A DNA stretch of 64,000 nt from Megamerina dolium (taxonomy: Eukaryota; Arthropoda; Insecta; Diptera; Megamerinidae), in NCBI GenBank assembly GCA_963854835.1, contig OY978528.1:53044508-53108507 (forward strand), read 5' to 3'. The notes beneath the pieces were generated by a model. It worked only from the letters and a program-made list of their open reading frames with translations, did not search any database and had not been told where the DNA came from. Positions 21,540-34,600 of the stretch are shown piece after piece. Position numbers and translations under genes: made by a program. Numbering within the stretch: the stretch's first letter is position 1; each line of letters opens with the position of its first letter.

Positions 21540-22460
21540 GTGCCTTTTAATACGGACATCTCAAATGTGATTACGATTAAATTTTTACAGAATCAAGCCA
21601 TTACGGATACCGTCTACTGAAGTGAAGCGTATTCCTGTAATGGCATCCTGCATCGATCGAAACAGATGGTAGTCAGACGGGCTAATGTCTGGGCTATAAG
21701 GCGGGTGATGTAAAACTTTCCAGCCGTTGTTTTCCAAATATTTTTTAATAGGGCTTGCAACATGAAGCCGTTGTTGAGGTAAGTTGTTATGATGGAATAT
21801 TATAGACTCGTGTCTAGTCGCATATTCTGGTCGTTTTTCAGTGACTTCTCTCTTCAAACGAATCAATTGTGTTCGGTACATGTCCACTGTTATCAGCTGA
21901 CCCGATTTGAATAGCTCATAATACAACACATCCTTCTGATCCCGCCTTCGCGCTATGAATATTCTACTTTACCATTGTTTTGGGTGGTTGGCCGTGCTTC
22001 ACATACGATTTCTTACTCTTCGGGTTGTCAAAATTACTCAATTTTTCGTCACCAGATACAATCCTATGCAAAATCGACTTCTTTTGGTATCGCTCGAGCG
22101 ACATTTCTTTCATAAATGGTTGATTGAGTTACTTCCAAGGATTCTGCTAGATCTTTTTTAGTCTTGGTCCAGTAATGCTTCGAATTCATCATCTTCAAAT
22201 TTTCTTGGTTGACCAGGCTTTTCCTTGTCTTCTGTTTCGAAATCGCCATTTCTTCTGAATCAGTACTCACAAGTTGAAATCGATGGAGTATGCACAACAT
22301 AAGCTACCTGCAGCGTACGACTCTCTCCTGCAGATTTTTGCAAATGAAAACAAAGAAGTAATCTATCCCACAAATTGCGTTTCGTTGGTACAAAACTCGA
22401 CATATTTGATGATGAAAAAAAACTGTGTTGTTTACACTTAAACGCAGTGACTAATACTGA
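21540..22460 (-). pseudogene. Decayed mariner transposase
   Basis: The minus strand carries, in order, a helix-turn-helix remnant near 22080-22230 (DLAESLEVTQSTI). Then comes a large gap or deletion, and a catalytic part at 21929-21585: YYELFKSGQLIT, MYRTQLIRLKREVTEKRPEY, IIFHHNN and VLHHPPYSPDISPSDYHLFRSM. The second catalytic Asp is replaced by Asn (HHNN instead of HDNA), and the spacing to PSD is 37 rather than 34. The central block with GDEKW is missing. TIRs could not be placed, so the ends are approximate. It differs in wording from the mariner lineage at 16170, 22500 and 54640, so at least two DD34D mariner lineages are present. Confidence 0.8.
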
Positions 22461-22499
22461 AATTTATAACCTGCTGACAGACAAAAAATAAAATAAAAT

Positions 22500-22995
22500 A
22501 AAAATTGTGACGGTGCAAAGAGAAAACACGCCATATTTTACAGTTTTTCTTCGAGAACGCAAGCCAGATGGCTGAAAATGTGAATAATTTTTATGGTCAT
22601 GCACAATTTTAGGTTTCGCTGACTTCTTTCCGGTAATTTTGATATCAAAAATGCACCACGCTCTGAAAAGCCAGTCACTGAAAAAGCCGGAAGCACTACA
22701 TATCAACCACATGATAGTTTGGAACTATTTAAAAAAGCTGGGTAGTCAAAGACCCTCGATGCTTGATCCCACGAATTTCCATCTGCAATCACAAACAAAC
22801 GGACCCATGTTAGCGTGAATGAAGACCGGTGATTAAAAGTTGGTTATTTGCAACCCCATGAGCCGTCGCAAATGATGGCCAAGCCAGAATAGAAGGTCAG
22901 GAAGGTTTTGATGTGTTATCTACTATGCGCTGCTCTCCTATGATCAAACTCCTAATTCAGACCTGCATTAAGAAATCGCCCAAAAGATATTCATA
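22500..22995 (+). pseudogene. Heavily decayed mariner transposase fragment
   Basis: Broken frames on the plus strand give FDIKNAPRSEKPVTEKAGS (22630-22690), HHMIVWNYLKKLGS (about 22706-22748), TNFHLQSQTN in place of the RISICESLL block, NEDR.LKVGYLQ in place of GDEKWVTYDN, and KPE.KVRKVLMCY. It belongs to the same lineage as the fragment at 16170-16870 but retains the part upstream of it. It lies head to head with the mariner at 21540-22460. Multiple stops and frameshifts make it inactive. Confidence 0.7.
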
Positions 22996-24884
22996 ATTTG
23001 TCTATGGTGGTACCTTCCATATATTCAAAATACACAGTTTTCCTTTGTTTTTGCGAAAATCAAAAATATTGCGATGACTTATTCCTACAGTTTAATTAGT
23101 ATTGCAAACTTAATAAATCTTTCATTCCATTTTCAATCAAATCTTTTTAGAATTTTTCATTTTTCGTTCATTTTTCTGAGAATTATTTAGGACATATTGA
23201 TTTTTATCAAAATTCTTAAAATTCTTCTTTAAAATTTTTTTGTTTATGTTTAAATTTTTTCACGATCAATACTTATCGATAGTCTAACTTTAGTCCCTCT
23301 TTTTCCACATTTCAATATTCGAAGATAATTATATTTAGAATAGAACAATTTGTTTGAATTTGTTGTCCAATACTGTTTGCAGAGTAATACAATTGTCATT
23401 TGTTAATCAAAAAATCACAACGGGAGATAATTACATTTAAATCACATGTCATATACGTCTCTAAGTAAATATTATTGAATGCAATACAATTGGGTAGAAT
23501 ATTTGTGACAGTTAAATTAAAAATATTCATATATGGATATGGTAATTGGGTACATATAATCTTATGTATGTATGGATCTGACTTTTATCTATACACATTA
23601 TCATTCTATATGTTCTAGGTACGTACAAACATTCCTGAATATGTTGACACTTCAATAAATTCAATCATGAAATTTCAAGTATCCTACAGTGATACACATG
23701 AGAATGCATATTTAACATATACCACAAACACATACAAATATATTATATATCAAAATACCTTTTCAATCTGTCAGTCTTCATAGAAAGAATGATATTTCGA
23801 TTCGTACGCATATAGTACATCTGAGTACACACATTTATTTGGACTTGTGAATATATTGTATTTTATAGAAAAAATTAATCTAAAACTTCTTTTGAATGTG
23901 TCGTAAATCCCTTTGATAAACAACTTTTAGCATAGATATTCATTTATATAGACGATCTAGTAGTACATATATGCATACTCGTATTTTGTAATTCAATTCT
24001 ATGTATTCGCTGCAATTATACCATATGTTCATGCTACATATTTTGTACGTACCTATCTACTATACCATATTCAATGTGAACGTACATACATTTCATTTTT
24101 TTATCCAATAACAACCAACTGACGTCTAGTATAGGTATGAAGGTGAATATTGAAGAGAAAAAATAATATGAAAAAATAACGAAAGCTGAAAAAAAGTAGC
24201 AACATACTGAAAAATAGCAATAGCGATGTTGTTGGCGATGCAATTCATTTACACTATAAAAATTTCTGATCATACTCAAATCTTCAGTCATTCCACTATT
24301 TGTCTAACCTCTAAATGAACCTTTTAAGATTTTACTAAACACAAACATACGTGTCGTATTATCACGCGTCATTCTTATTTGCCCTAGAAACTCGCAATCC
24401 GGTAAAAACTAAAAATCAAAAGAATATTCTTAACACATACCATACATAGCTGAGCTGGCCTATTTGGCTACATGATACTCATACTTGTACTTATGTTAGA
24501 GTTATACCATAGTATATCATTACATATGTAGATATACTTGCTTGTATATCTTTTTTAAAAGTCTTCCTGTATTTTAATAGTCGTACACTATCGGTTAGTG
24601 GCTAATGTGACTCATAAAGATGCCAAGAAGCCAGACAATGTTTTGTGCGAGAAAGAGAGAGACAGATTCCTCAATATATTGAAATTAATTAATTATATTA
24701 ATCAATTAGTTAGTAATTAAGAATAATACCACACCTCAAAAAAAATTGTTATTGAATTTGTCGTAGGGAAAATTCTATGTACACAAAATCTATTAGGTGG
24801 CAATAAAGAAGGCTTGGGAGGTTCAACCAAGTCTGTGCATGGTTGCATATGAACGTGTGTATAACGTTTTTGTTTTGCGTGTTA
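22996..24884. other. AT-rich non-coding DNA
   Basis: About 1.9 kb with frequent acatatgta/gtacgta words and no recognisable gene or mobile element. Confidence 0.5.
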
Positions 24885-26360
24885 CCAGAGGCTGACATCA
24901 TTACTGGTGTTAATGCTGGTTCCAAGTCCTTCACTAATTCAAAAGTCTAGTTATTAGCCGTGACGTTTCGTCCAAGACGCCAGGACTCTTTGTTTGTTGA
25001 CCCTAGGCTCTTTCGATGCAACTCTCTTTCTAACTCTGAGAATGCTGCACTGACTGCTCGCGTGTTCATGTGTAGAGCTAATCTCTTACCGCACGCACTA
25101 TCGAAAGCGACTTTATAATCAACAAATAGATGGTGTGTGTCGATCTGTTTTTCTTTGGTCTTCTCCAGGATTTGGCGTAGTGTGAAAATCTGGTTGATGG
25201 TGGATTTACCATGTCTGCAGCAACACTGATAAGGTCCAATCAGTACGCTCGATAGAACTTTGTATTCGATGCTAAGAAGACTTATTCCACGGTAGTTGGC
25301 GCAAATTGTGGGGTCTTCTTTCTTGCGTACAGGATAGAGAAAACTAGCCTCCAATCATCGGGAATGCTTTCATCCGACCATATTCTACACCTACAGCTTT
25401 GTTGTTATTCAGCCTAAAAATGGCATCTCTGACCTCATCATGGTCGGGTTGTGGAACATATTCGGGATACACTGGCAGGATTGTTCGAGGCGTCACCATT
25501 CAGTAACGTGGAGAAGTGTTCCCTCCATAAGCTCAGTACACTTTGGACATCTGCAACCAAATTCCCAATGTTGTCACAACAGGAAGAGGCTCCGGGGTTT
25601 AAACCGCCACTCAGGCGCCCGATCTCAAAGAATTTTCGAGTCTCTTTCCTGTCTCTACACATCGAGATCTCCTTCTTGCGTCTGAAAAAATGTCCTCCGC
25701 ACTTATATTCTGTGTGTACCGCTCCTTAACAACTCGCGTAGCACCTGTACGCAGGATTGTAACCGTCATTTTTATTGCGGTAGCGTTGCTCAGAGGCCGG
25801 TAGTAACCGCTTACCTCCTCGGCAGCAGTCATGGAGTGGGATATAGGTGTGCGCTGCGGCGAAGTTGATCGGCCTCATTTCGTTATCGGAGAGTGAAGAC
25901 TGAATAATCCGACAGTTGGACCTAAGGTGCCCACTCTATCATTGAAGTCGCAAAACACGATTTAAATATCGTGGCAGGAATTGCGGTCATAAATTTCTTC
26001 GAGGTGCTGAAAGAAGCTCTCTTTGGTCACATCGTCCTTCTCATCCATCGGGGTGAAGAAACATATTAGGCTTATGTTTAAGAATGTTGCCTTAATGCGG
26101 ATTGTTGCCAGCTATTCGTTCGCAGGTGTGAACTGCAAGACACGATGTCGCACTCTCTTACTGAGAACAAAGTCACAATCGAGTTTTTGCATCTCCTCAT
26201 GGTAACTGCAGAAGATGTAACAGGATATTCTTTTAAAGCAATCCTGTCACGTCCATCGCATTTCTTGAAGTGTGCTGATGCCAACCCTATATTTTCGAGG
26301 ACAACCAGCAGTTTGGAGGCACCTTCCCTATAGAGGGACCGAACATAGGCACGCCCTGAA
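24885..26360 (-). pseudogene. RTE/BovB-type LINE polyprotein remnant (endonuclease + RT)
   Basis: Read on the minus strand from 26350, it first shows an apurinic-type endonuclease: YVRSLYREGAS, then CDIVSCSSHLRTN overlapping a frame with RVRHRVLQFTPANEWLATIRIKA. FLNISLICFFTPMDEKDDVTKESF and NEMRPINFAAAHTY follow. A linker comes next (RKFFEIGRLSGGLNPGASSC and VLSLWREHFSTLLNGDAS, 25650-25470). The RT begins at about 25320 with DPTICANYRGISLLSIEYKV, GKSTINQIFTLRQILEKTKE and THHLFVDYKVAFDS. The sequence then jumps to SELERELHRK and RLGRNVTAN, so the palm with YADD is deleted. Frames change several times. The endonuclease is of the kind annotated as craniofacial development protein 2-like in insects. 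It is the same lineage as 40376-42115. Confidence 0.85.
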
Positions 26361-29300
26361 TATTACCTATGATAAATAAGTAAATAAATAATGTACCCTA
26401 CATTATTACCTAGAAAATATAGAAGATATGTTGTTATTGTTCACCTTGTCTTTTTCCTAGCATTAAACACATTTAAACGTACTCTTACGTCACTTGCCTA
26501 TGTATTCCAATACAAATCCCATGTAGGTCTACGCAGACCTAGTTGTACCAATTAGCTCTATAAAATTCCTGAATCTTCTAGGATAATTCGCTTAAACAAA
26601 CACTCTTTTTGGGCCAAACAGTTTATTTTGCCTTAATTCTCTATGTCTCATGTGGGGTCTAAGGAACCAATTATATTTTAGAAGATATAGGTATTTATTT
26701 TAATTTAATTTCTGAGTGAATAAATTTAGTGCCACGTAATACGGGTTTCTTCGTCTCCAAAAGACGAGTTCAGAGTTCACAAGACTGCTGTTTATAATTC
26801 GCACATTGTGGAAAATAATAAGTTAAACTTACATAAAATAATTGTGTAATCCTCCAGCTTCCTTCACTTTGTATCATCTTGTCAATTACATTTAAATTGC
26901 TTGCACCTATCTGTGGGTCAAATATATATAATAAGATTTAAAAGAGGTACGCCTGGCAGATACCTATAATATATTAAAAAGTAAGAATATTAATAACTGA
27001 ATTGAAAAGAAAAAGAAACAAGAAAACACCTTTCATACCAATGAAGTCATTAATATAACACAGATACAGACTTACTATAGTACCTACTTTGTCTTTTGTT
27101 CAAGGATTTTTACGACAAGACCCTATAGGGATGACGAAAATGATGATGACTGATGATGAGTGCTGGTAATCATTATAATCACTGCAACAATAACAATGTA
27201 GCTGTTTAAGGTGTAAAGTAAATGATGATCCATTCGAAAAGAAGCAAACAAGTGAGAGAGAATCTTCGATTGTGCTTGAATGCAATTTTTCCTTACACTT
27301 CTTAGTATAGAGCATACGAATATAGAATAATTTTACAATTCAGCTGCCATTAAAATGTTTTTTTTATATACTTATTATCCAGCAAGAGAGAAGAAGTAAC
27401 AAAAACAAAATTACTACAAGAATAATATTTGATATGTTATTGTAACAGCAGGCCACCACCAACATGCATCACATAAAAATGAGTGTGATTATATATGTAT
27501 ATTCTATAGGCACTAATGTGGGCAAGCGAAGATATCAATTTGTTTCAATTTCTTCAAAAATTGTTTTAATTTTTGTTTGTTTTTTTTTTGTTGCCTTTCC
27601 TGTTTGTGGCTCAAAATTTGTATTGTCTTAAATTAACTCATCATTTATGTATTGTATAAACACACATATGTATGTGGCGACATATGAATGTATCTGGGTG
27701 CCGTTGTTACCATGGTCGTCATTATTATCATTTACAAGAAGGCATGCTGTGCCAGCCACTAGTCGTCACGTGAGTAACTCCAATGCTGGATAATGTTAGA
27801 AAATAAGACATATACCATAAAAAAAGGAAAATTAAGAAAAGAATACCATCAAGAGAGCAATATACAAACATACGAATATATGTATCGGTACTTGTGTTAT
27901 ATGTATGAATATATTTCAACAAGTCAAATTGAAACTGTGTCGTGTGTCCGATGCAATAGAGTTTCTTAGAATTTTTTGAACTAGATATAAATTAAAAGTG
28001 ATAAATTAGAAGGATAACATTTAAACATTATCGAATTTCATTGCTTAGTTAGGTAAATCGAATAATTATTTTCGGACAACAATCATCACTTAGGATATTC
28101 TCGCATGTTAGGAAACATTTGTACGCGTTTTTTTCTGAAGAAAGATTATAACTATTTAAGGTTTCGTATGCTTAATCACACCAACTTCGATTTCCTCTAA
28201 AACCAATCAATGGGTTTAATTTGATTTTTTATTCAACTCGGAAAACCAAATTTCATTATTTTCTTGTAACAAGTAGGGAAATATGCCTTTTCTAAGGTCT
28301 AACTTAGATCAGCGAAGACTCGTTGAATGTGGTCTCGAATACTAATCCTCTATAGCTCATACCAATTTAAGTCCAATATGAATCCGTTTTTTTTTTACAA
28401 CGACCGCTTTCAGTTTCGTCAAACTTTTCGACCTGCAGAAACTGAAATGCACTTTGCGCCTGCAGCAGACGACTAGGCAGGTATCTTTGAAGCTTCTGAA
28501 GAAGTAAATTTCAGTTTTAAGGCGAATTACGAAGATTGCATTAGCCAATAATTACTTCAGTAACGAGTCGTAGCACGCTTCTTATGGGCTGAGATGATTT
28601 CAGTGTTCCAGTTCCAGTCCATCGTTTGCCAGACTTCGTATTGTGTAAAGCAGTGTGTCTTATTCCAGACAAATAGCGCCTAGAAGTTTATATTTTTAGT
28701 TATTTCCTTCTTTATTCTCAGCTCAGTGGAGTTCTACTAATAACGGAGATAGTTTTTAATAGTAGTGAATGTTTAGGTTGTTCGTTCGTCAGATTACACG
28801 AGGCTTCATTATGATCAGACGCCCACAGATTGTGGGTTAACTTGAGCAGTTTTCTCATCGAAACCTGTGCCGCGGTATATCACAGGGCTTGATTTTAAGA
28901 TGGAGGGGTCTAAAGGTTGTACGCCTTCTTTCTCTAATAAACATAAACATTTTAGTTTTTCATATTTAAAGGTGCAATATCGTCTATAGGTCTTACTTAC
29001 GTCTCAAGAACTTACAAGACGTGCCTAAAGACAGAGGATTGTGCTGCCCAGCCATTTTGTCATTGGGGTACTCTTGGTATAGAGTATTAGGTGTATAGGT
29101 GTAAGGATGTGAGAGTCTAAAGTTTGTATTACCGCTTGACTCTCAAAGGGTATCACAGTATCTCTCATAGTATTTTTTTTTCATACTTAAAGAAACACAT
29201 CTATAGATTTTACTTCTATCTTGAAAACACTAGAGTGCTTTGGCAATCACAATAAGTTTTTAATTCCTAACGATTTGGGGTATATATCACTATCTGCAGC

Positions 29301-29983
29301 CACATTTAACTTGGAGAAGTAGCAAAAGTCAGAAAATTCTTTGTCGCATTCACTCATCTTTGGTATGAGGATTTTTTAGAAGTATTTGGCGAATGTATAT
29401 CTTGCGGTATTACAGTTTACTATAGGTTCTTGTAGAAAGATTTTAAGGGGAGTTTATGAACCATAGTCACTAATGCTTTTGTTGGAGTAGTTTTCAGTGA
29501 CTATTTAATTATTATAGAGACAGGGCATTAAGCCTTGCTGAATCAATTCTGGTTTACTGTTTGCCTTAGAAAGGTTGTGTTTTCTTAAGGTTCGAGATCA
29601 ATTTTGTACAGTCGATTATTTTTTCCTCTATGGTTTACCGCACATTGTATCTGCGTAAGAATCAAACTTGGAATTAGCAGAAATCTTGAAAACTACAAAA
29701 CATCAAGGCATTTAAACAACGTCTAAAAAGAAAAAAAAAATTATAGTAATGTTAGAATTTCTCTACTCCAATAAATTGCGTCATAAATTATTTCTAGTTT
29801 ACGATTTGACGAATTAGCGAGTTGACGATAACAGGTACTGACAAAAAATTTAATGAGTAAGAACATCTTGATGAGACTCAAGTAGAGAAGACGGGGAGTT
29901 GCAAACTCGGCGATGAGAGCGATGAATGAAAGGAAATGTTTCAAGTTTATGAGTTCATTTTTGTTCTTTAATTATGTGCGGAA
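26361..29983. other. Non-coding DNA, no gene recognised
   Basis: 3.6 kb without an identifiable gene. Two diverged blocks at about 28905-29050 and 29115-29260 share the same word order (gtctaaag..tgta, tttttcatattTAAAG, ctataggtcttactt), suggesting an old ~210-bp tandem duplication. Nothing links them to a known element. Confidence 0.45.
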
Positions 29984-29994
29984 TTTGTAAAATT
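29984..29994 (+). repeat. SINE target-site duplication, left copy
   Basis: tttgtaaaatt, repeated exactly at 30366-30376 on the other side of the SINE. Confidence 0.88.
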
Positions 29995-30365
29995 GTGGGT
30001 GCCGTAGCTCAGTGGTTAGTGTGTTCGCCTTCTGATCTGTAGGTCGTGGTTCAATACCCGGCTGATGCATAACAAATTTAATATCGAAAAGATTTTTCTT
30101 TCGAACGGTACCCACCTGTCGGCAAGCAATTGGCAATTCTTACGACAGTAACAACTTGCCATGAAAAAGCTTCTAAAAAGAACTCTGTGACAAAGCTCAG
30201 AAAAAGTGATGTCACAAGCGTTCTGCCGTTCGGAACCGGCTAAAATAAGTAGGTCCATTCTAATACTGTCCAAAATTTAAGACGCACAACAGTAATGGAA
30301 GAGAAGCTCGGCCAATAAGCCCTTTGGGGCTTTAAGTGCCACATATTTATTTTATTTTTTTTTTT
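29995..30365 (+). mobile_element. tRNA-derived SINE, full-length, with target duplication
   Basis: The head ggtgccgtagctcagtggtt (29999-30018) resembles the 5' half of a tRNA and contains a pol III A box at about 30005-30015. A B box ggttcaatacc lies at 30048-30058, 33 bp further on, the normal spacing. About 300 bp of tRNA-unrelated body follows, ending gggctttaagtgccacatat and a T-rich stretch. It is flanked by an 11-bp target duplication (29984-29994 and 30366-30376), showing insertion by LINE machinery. It is not a true tRNA gene: there is no closing acceptor stem and the body runs on. Copies at 11209, 12688, 18619 and 60281 define the family. The LINE partner that would supply reverse transcriptase is not obvious in this window. 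Confidence 0.92.
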
Positions 30366-30376
30366 TTTGTAAAATT
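30366..30376 (+). repeat. SINE target-site duplication, right copy
   Basis: tttgtaaaatt, an exact match to 29984-29994. Confidence 0.88.
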
Positions 30377-30588
30377 CGGCAGTGTTTTTTGATTTTTCCT
30401 TTCCATTGTCAATTGAATTTAGTAGGCTACAGAAGATATTATTTTTTGGACATAGAACTTTACCTTGCAGAAAGCAGAATAAAATTTGTCCATCCTTTTC
30501 TTCGAGAAAGCGATAATCAGACTTTTCATCTTAAAGAAGAAAATCGTGTTCTAAAAAGTAGATATACTTTTACACTGAGTTAATACAT

Positions 30589-30800
30589 ACCGCCTTGATC
30601 AAAAAGTTCCCGGAATAACCACCATCGTTCCAATTTGCGTTCTGTTTTTTCAAATCTCAAGCTATGACGTTAAAATTTATAGGGAATATCAACAACAGAT
30701 GTACCAACTTAACAAATAAAAAAAAATAAACAGAACTCAAATTGGAACGATGGGAACGCCACGCGGTGGTTATTCCGGGAACTTTTTGATCTAGGTGGTA
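30589..30800. mobile_element. MITE with ~60-bp inverted repeats
   Basis: The left arm starts ccgccttgatcaaaaagttc (30591) and the right arm is its inverted copy ending gatctaggtggta (30788-30800). Both arms continue with ccggaataaccacc and, after a small indel, cgttccaatttg.gttctgttt. Only ~75 bp of unrelated sequence separates them. A TA lies at each end (30588-30589 region and 30799-30800), consistent with a Tc1/mariner-type target. The arms differ by few changes. It encodes nothing, so movement would need a transposase from elsewhere; no autonomous parent with these ends is in the window. Confidence 0.85.
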
Positions 30801-31489
30801 TATCACATAAAACAACTAACTAAATTCTGAATAATACTCACCTAAGTAAATCCCATACAAAAAAAAAATATAATAATAATGTACATTTGTATCCACAACA
30901 AAGAGAAAGAGAACACAGAAGGTAGTAACTATATACATAAGTACTTCATCACTTTTAGAAATGAACAAATCATTTCTTATTGATGATATTCATCAAATTT
31001 ATATGTATGTGAGGTATTTATTTCTAATGATGACGAATGTTCCGTTCATTCACATTATGGTATGAGCAAATTTCCCTACCATTTGATGCCGATTCAATAC
31101 CAATCAATGACTAGGTATGTTTGCATATCGAACGTCTATGAACCGGCTCTTCATTAAAAGTGCTCACGACTTTTGTGCAAATCGCAAGCAAATTCCTATT
31201 GTCACAATCGTCATTAAAACTACCACAAAAAAAAAACAATAACAACAATATCATCATTGACATCATCATTTTCATTATTGGCAACTTAAATGTTGAGCCT
31301 TCAGCTTTTTTTTTTTCTTTGCTAAATATGCGGGCGGCAGTTATTAAGAATAGAACAAATAAATAGCTCACAAAAAAATACAAAAATAAAATAGTACCAA
31401 ATTACAAAAAAAAAAAAATTGCTTCAAGTCAATGATGTGTTTGCATTTGAATTTCTGGCTAATTTAATTGAGTTCACATTTTTCGTGGA

Positions 31490-31545
31490 GATGATCATCA
31501 TCATGATGATCACGGTAGTGGTGGTGGTGGTGATGATGGCGGTGC
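31490..31545 (+). repeat. Compound trinucleotide microsatellite
   Basis: gatgatcatcatcatgatgat followed by a (GTG)n and (ATG)n stretch; imperfect. Confidence 0.85.
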
Positions 31546-31660
31546 TGGATGATTTTTTTTCGATTATTGGTACGAATAGCTTTTTGATTCTTATTTGTTT
31601 CCATTTCTTGCTTTATTTACACTTCACGATTTTGCTAGCTCTCGTCAGCAAACTACACAT

Positions 31661-31686
31661 GCACACACACACACACAGACACACAA
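31661..31686 (+). repeat. (AC)n microsatellite
   Basis: A run of alternating ac with one gac interruption. Confidence 0.9.
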
Positions 31687-34600
31687 CAAATACCCCATTT
31701 GTATCAAATAAATATGCATAAACTCATCGAGTGAATTAGTGTGAGAGTGAGACCGCGCGTCCTATGTTGTATTCAGTATTTACTTGTTGGTGGCAATCAT
31801 CGATTTGAAATCTTTGTTGAATCAACTGCACAGTTCAATTAGCGTATTTCTTAAGGCTATTTTATTTATTTATTTTTTTTTTGCGCTGCTTCTTTGTTGA
31901 TTGTTTGGTTTTGAATTGCCTTTTACAATTTGCTATTAGCAATTGGCAAAAAAAAAAAATAATAACAAATAAAGACGTCATTTTGTTTAGCAGCAAACTA
32001 GATGAAAATAATTTTATGGAAAGTATGCTTTCATAGCTTGGATTACTGGTGAGCAAGGACTGAGTAATATTGATTATTTCTTTACAATCTTCACCATGTT
32101 TATTTATGTGTTGGGGTCCAGAAATGGAAGTTCTAAACTTCGATCTAAAGATTCCCTAAACATGACTCAGCCTCATTTTTATTTTGAAGTAAGGACATCT
32201 TCGTGTTCAGAGCACAACAACAAGTCTGAGAGCTCTCTTTGATAGACGTAATAATTATTTTTTTGAAATTATTAAATGTAACGTTAGCCTGCAGTCATAT
32301 TAGTACTTTTTTCACTTTAATTACTTTGAACTAATTTCTCCAAGCACGAACTATTTAGTAGACATTTTGAGAATAGCTTCATTTTTTCGTATTAATCAGG
32401 CTGGCATTGTGAAGTGTAATCTTAGTCAGCAGTTTTTTGACTGATCTTGACGTTTATACTATGTACTATTTACTAAAGTGCTGTGGAATTTAAATGACTG
32501 TATTTTGCATTTTGGGGGAAATATTGCCAACTCATCATTAAGAATTGGTGCACGGTAGCAGAGTAAAGATCTTCCCCTACAATATTTTTCGGTGTGAACA
32601 CTAAAACTATATCTGTCATATTAGGCCATAATCTATCGCATTGTTCTGCAGAATGCAACACTGGTTAATTTTTGAGTCAATTTCATTACTTATTCATTCC
32701 TTATGGGCTTTTGTACGTAACTACCAATAACTTGTCGGAGTGTAATTGTTTTCTTATCATGATCATGAACACACACGCACACACAATATAAGCTGGCTGC
32801 TATAAAATTAGTCAATAATTATAGTGGAGCAATATCATCAAGTTATTATGGTAGATGATGGCAACAATAATACGCAAATGTAAATAGAGATGATTTCGAT
32901 AAATTTTACGCAAAATCATCATGACAATGGCAACAATGTAACAGTTTTAGAGACGTAAAAATTCAAACTCATTCTCATTTTGAATTCAATTTTCCAAAAA
33001 TATATAAAAATGAAGATAAAAGAAAGAATAAAATTAAATGCATATAGTGAATTCTATTTTGTTTTTAGTCACACCATGAAGTAGTGCAACAAATTGGTAG
33101 TAAAAATAGAAAAAGAAAAAAAAAACACAAATAACGACGTCACTTATATTACGATCCACCACTACACACACACACTAGTATATACTCGTAATAATGATAA
33201 GGTTAGTTAGTGAGGCCAGACAGTTAAATGGCTTGGTTTTTTTTTTTCGTTAGACAGCTCATTGCGCCAACGCAATACAACGAAACTTTGTATGCATCCG
33301 CTTTCATTTTTTTTATTTAATATCCACATATGCACACATACGAATATATATTATATTGTGACTGTGTACATATGGAGATGTTAACCAAGCATTTCTAATT
33401 CTGACACGGTTTGATATCATTATCTCGCTTAAAGCACAGTGATTCTAATTCATTCAACGATAGGACAAAGTCAAAAGGAATGTTATGATTTTAATGAAAT
33501 TTCATACAGAAGTCGATTTAATATCAGATTTCAGCTCTCATATACAATTTGTTTCTAGCAAGGTGGCTGTATTTTACGCTATCTTGCCAATTTGTCCACA
33601 CACTCACTTATAGCCCTGACAGACGGCAGTGTTAATCCGGATTAACGATTTAATTCGAATTAACTGCAGCTAGTCCGCATTAACTGAACGAGTTAATTCT
33701 CAAAATTAAAGAGAATTAGCTCAGTTTTCGATTCAACACTGCTGAAAAATTTCTATTATGAATTTTTCTCTATCCAACTTACAAAACAATAGGTGTGTTC
33801 GCTTATAAAAAACTTTCAACAATTGTTAACAGTTTTCGACTTGAAAAGCGTTGGCGAACAAATAAATCCAGCTGTCAATTACGAACTGTGAATGTCAATT
33901 TACAAGTTTCTGGTAGTGTTAAGTTCACGTACTTCTTGTAGATTTTCTCATATCGAGAGTGACAGCTTAGATTTTCTCCACAATAGTGGTGTTTTTGGAC
34001 TTTCTCTTTTCTCTTTTTACTATTTAAATTGAAAATACTTGCATTAATTTTTAGCTTTTCAAATTTTTTCCTCTATTCATAACAAACGTAGTTGAAAAGC
34101 TCCTTTAATAAAGTGTAACTACTAAATTGAAATTTTTCTTCTGTTGTTTGCAAAGCGCAATCCGACTGGTGCGTAAGAAATGTTTAGGTTCTCAACGTAT
34201 TAGCTACGCAAATTTTAATAAAAAGTGTTCTGCTGACTCTTCTTGTCTTCCTCTATATAGAAAAATTACTTAACACCATATTTCATTACCTAACCAAATA
34301 ATAATACCCGGTATTAACTGTCTATAAATTTCTCTACATCCTACAAAATAGAGGGGAAATCTAATTCACATCTAAAGTAGTCTTCAAATAAAACCTTCAT
34401 TTCCACAAATGTTTCAACTTTTCAAACAATTAGCCTGAAACGACAAGAAAAAAAATTCTAAAGTATTTTCGATTTTCGATAAAATCTTTTTTCTATTTTT
34501 CTTGGTTGGTTCTTGTAGTGTTACTTTAAAAATCTCATCGAATTCATTTTAATAATAAGAATTTAAAATATTTTGTCCATAAAACAAAGCAATATGAGTC

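Noticed and set aside
29999..30075. tRNA gene, from the gtagctcagtggtt and ggttcaatacc boxes
   Set aside because: The same head occurs five times, each followed by a shared ~300-bp body, and the best copy is flanked by a target duplication, so it is a SINE; no acceptor stem closes.
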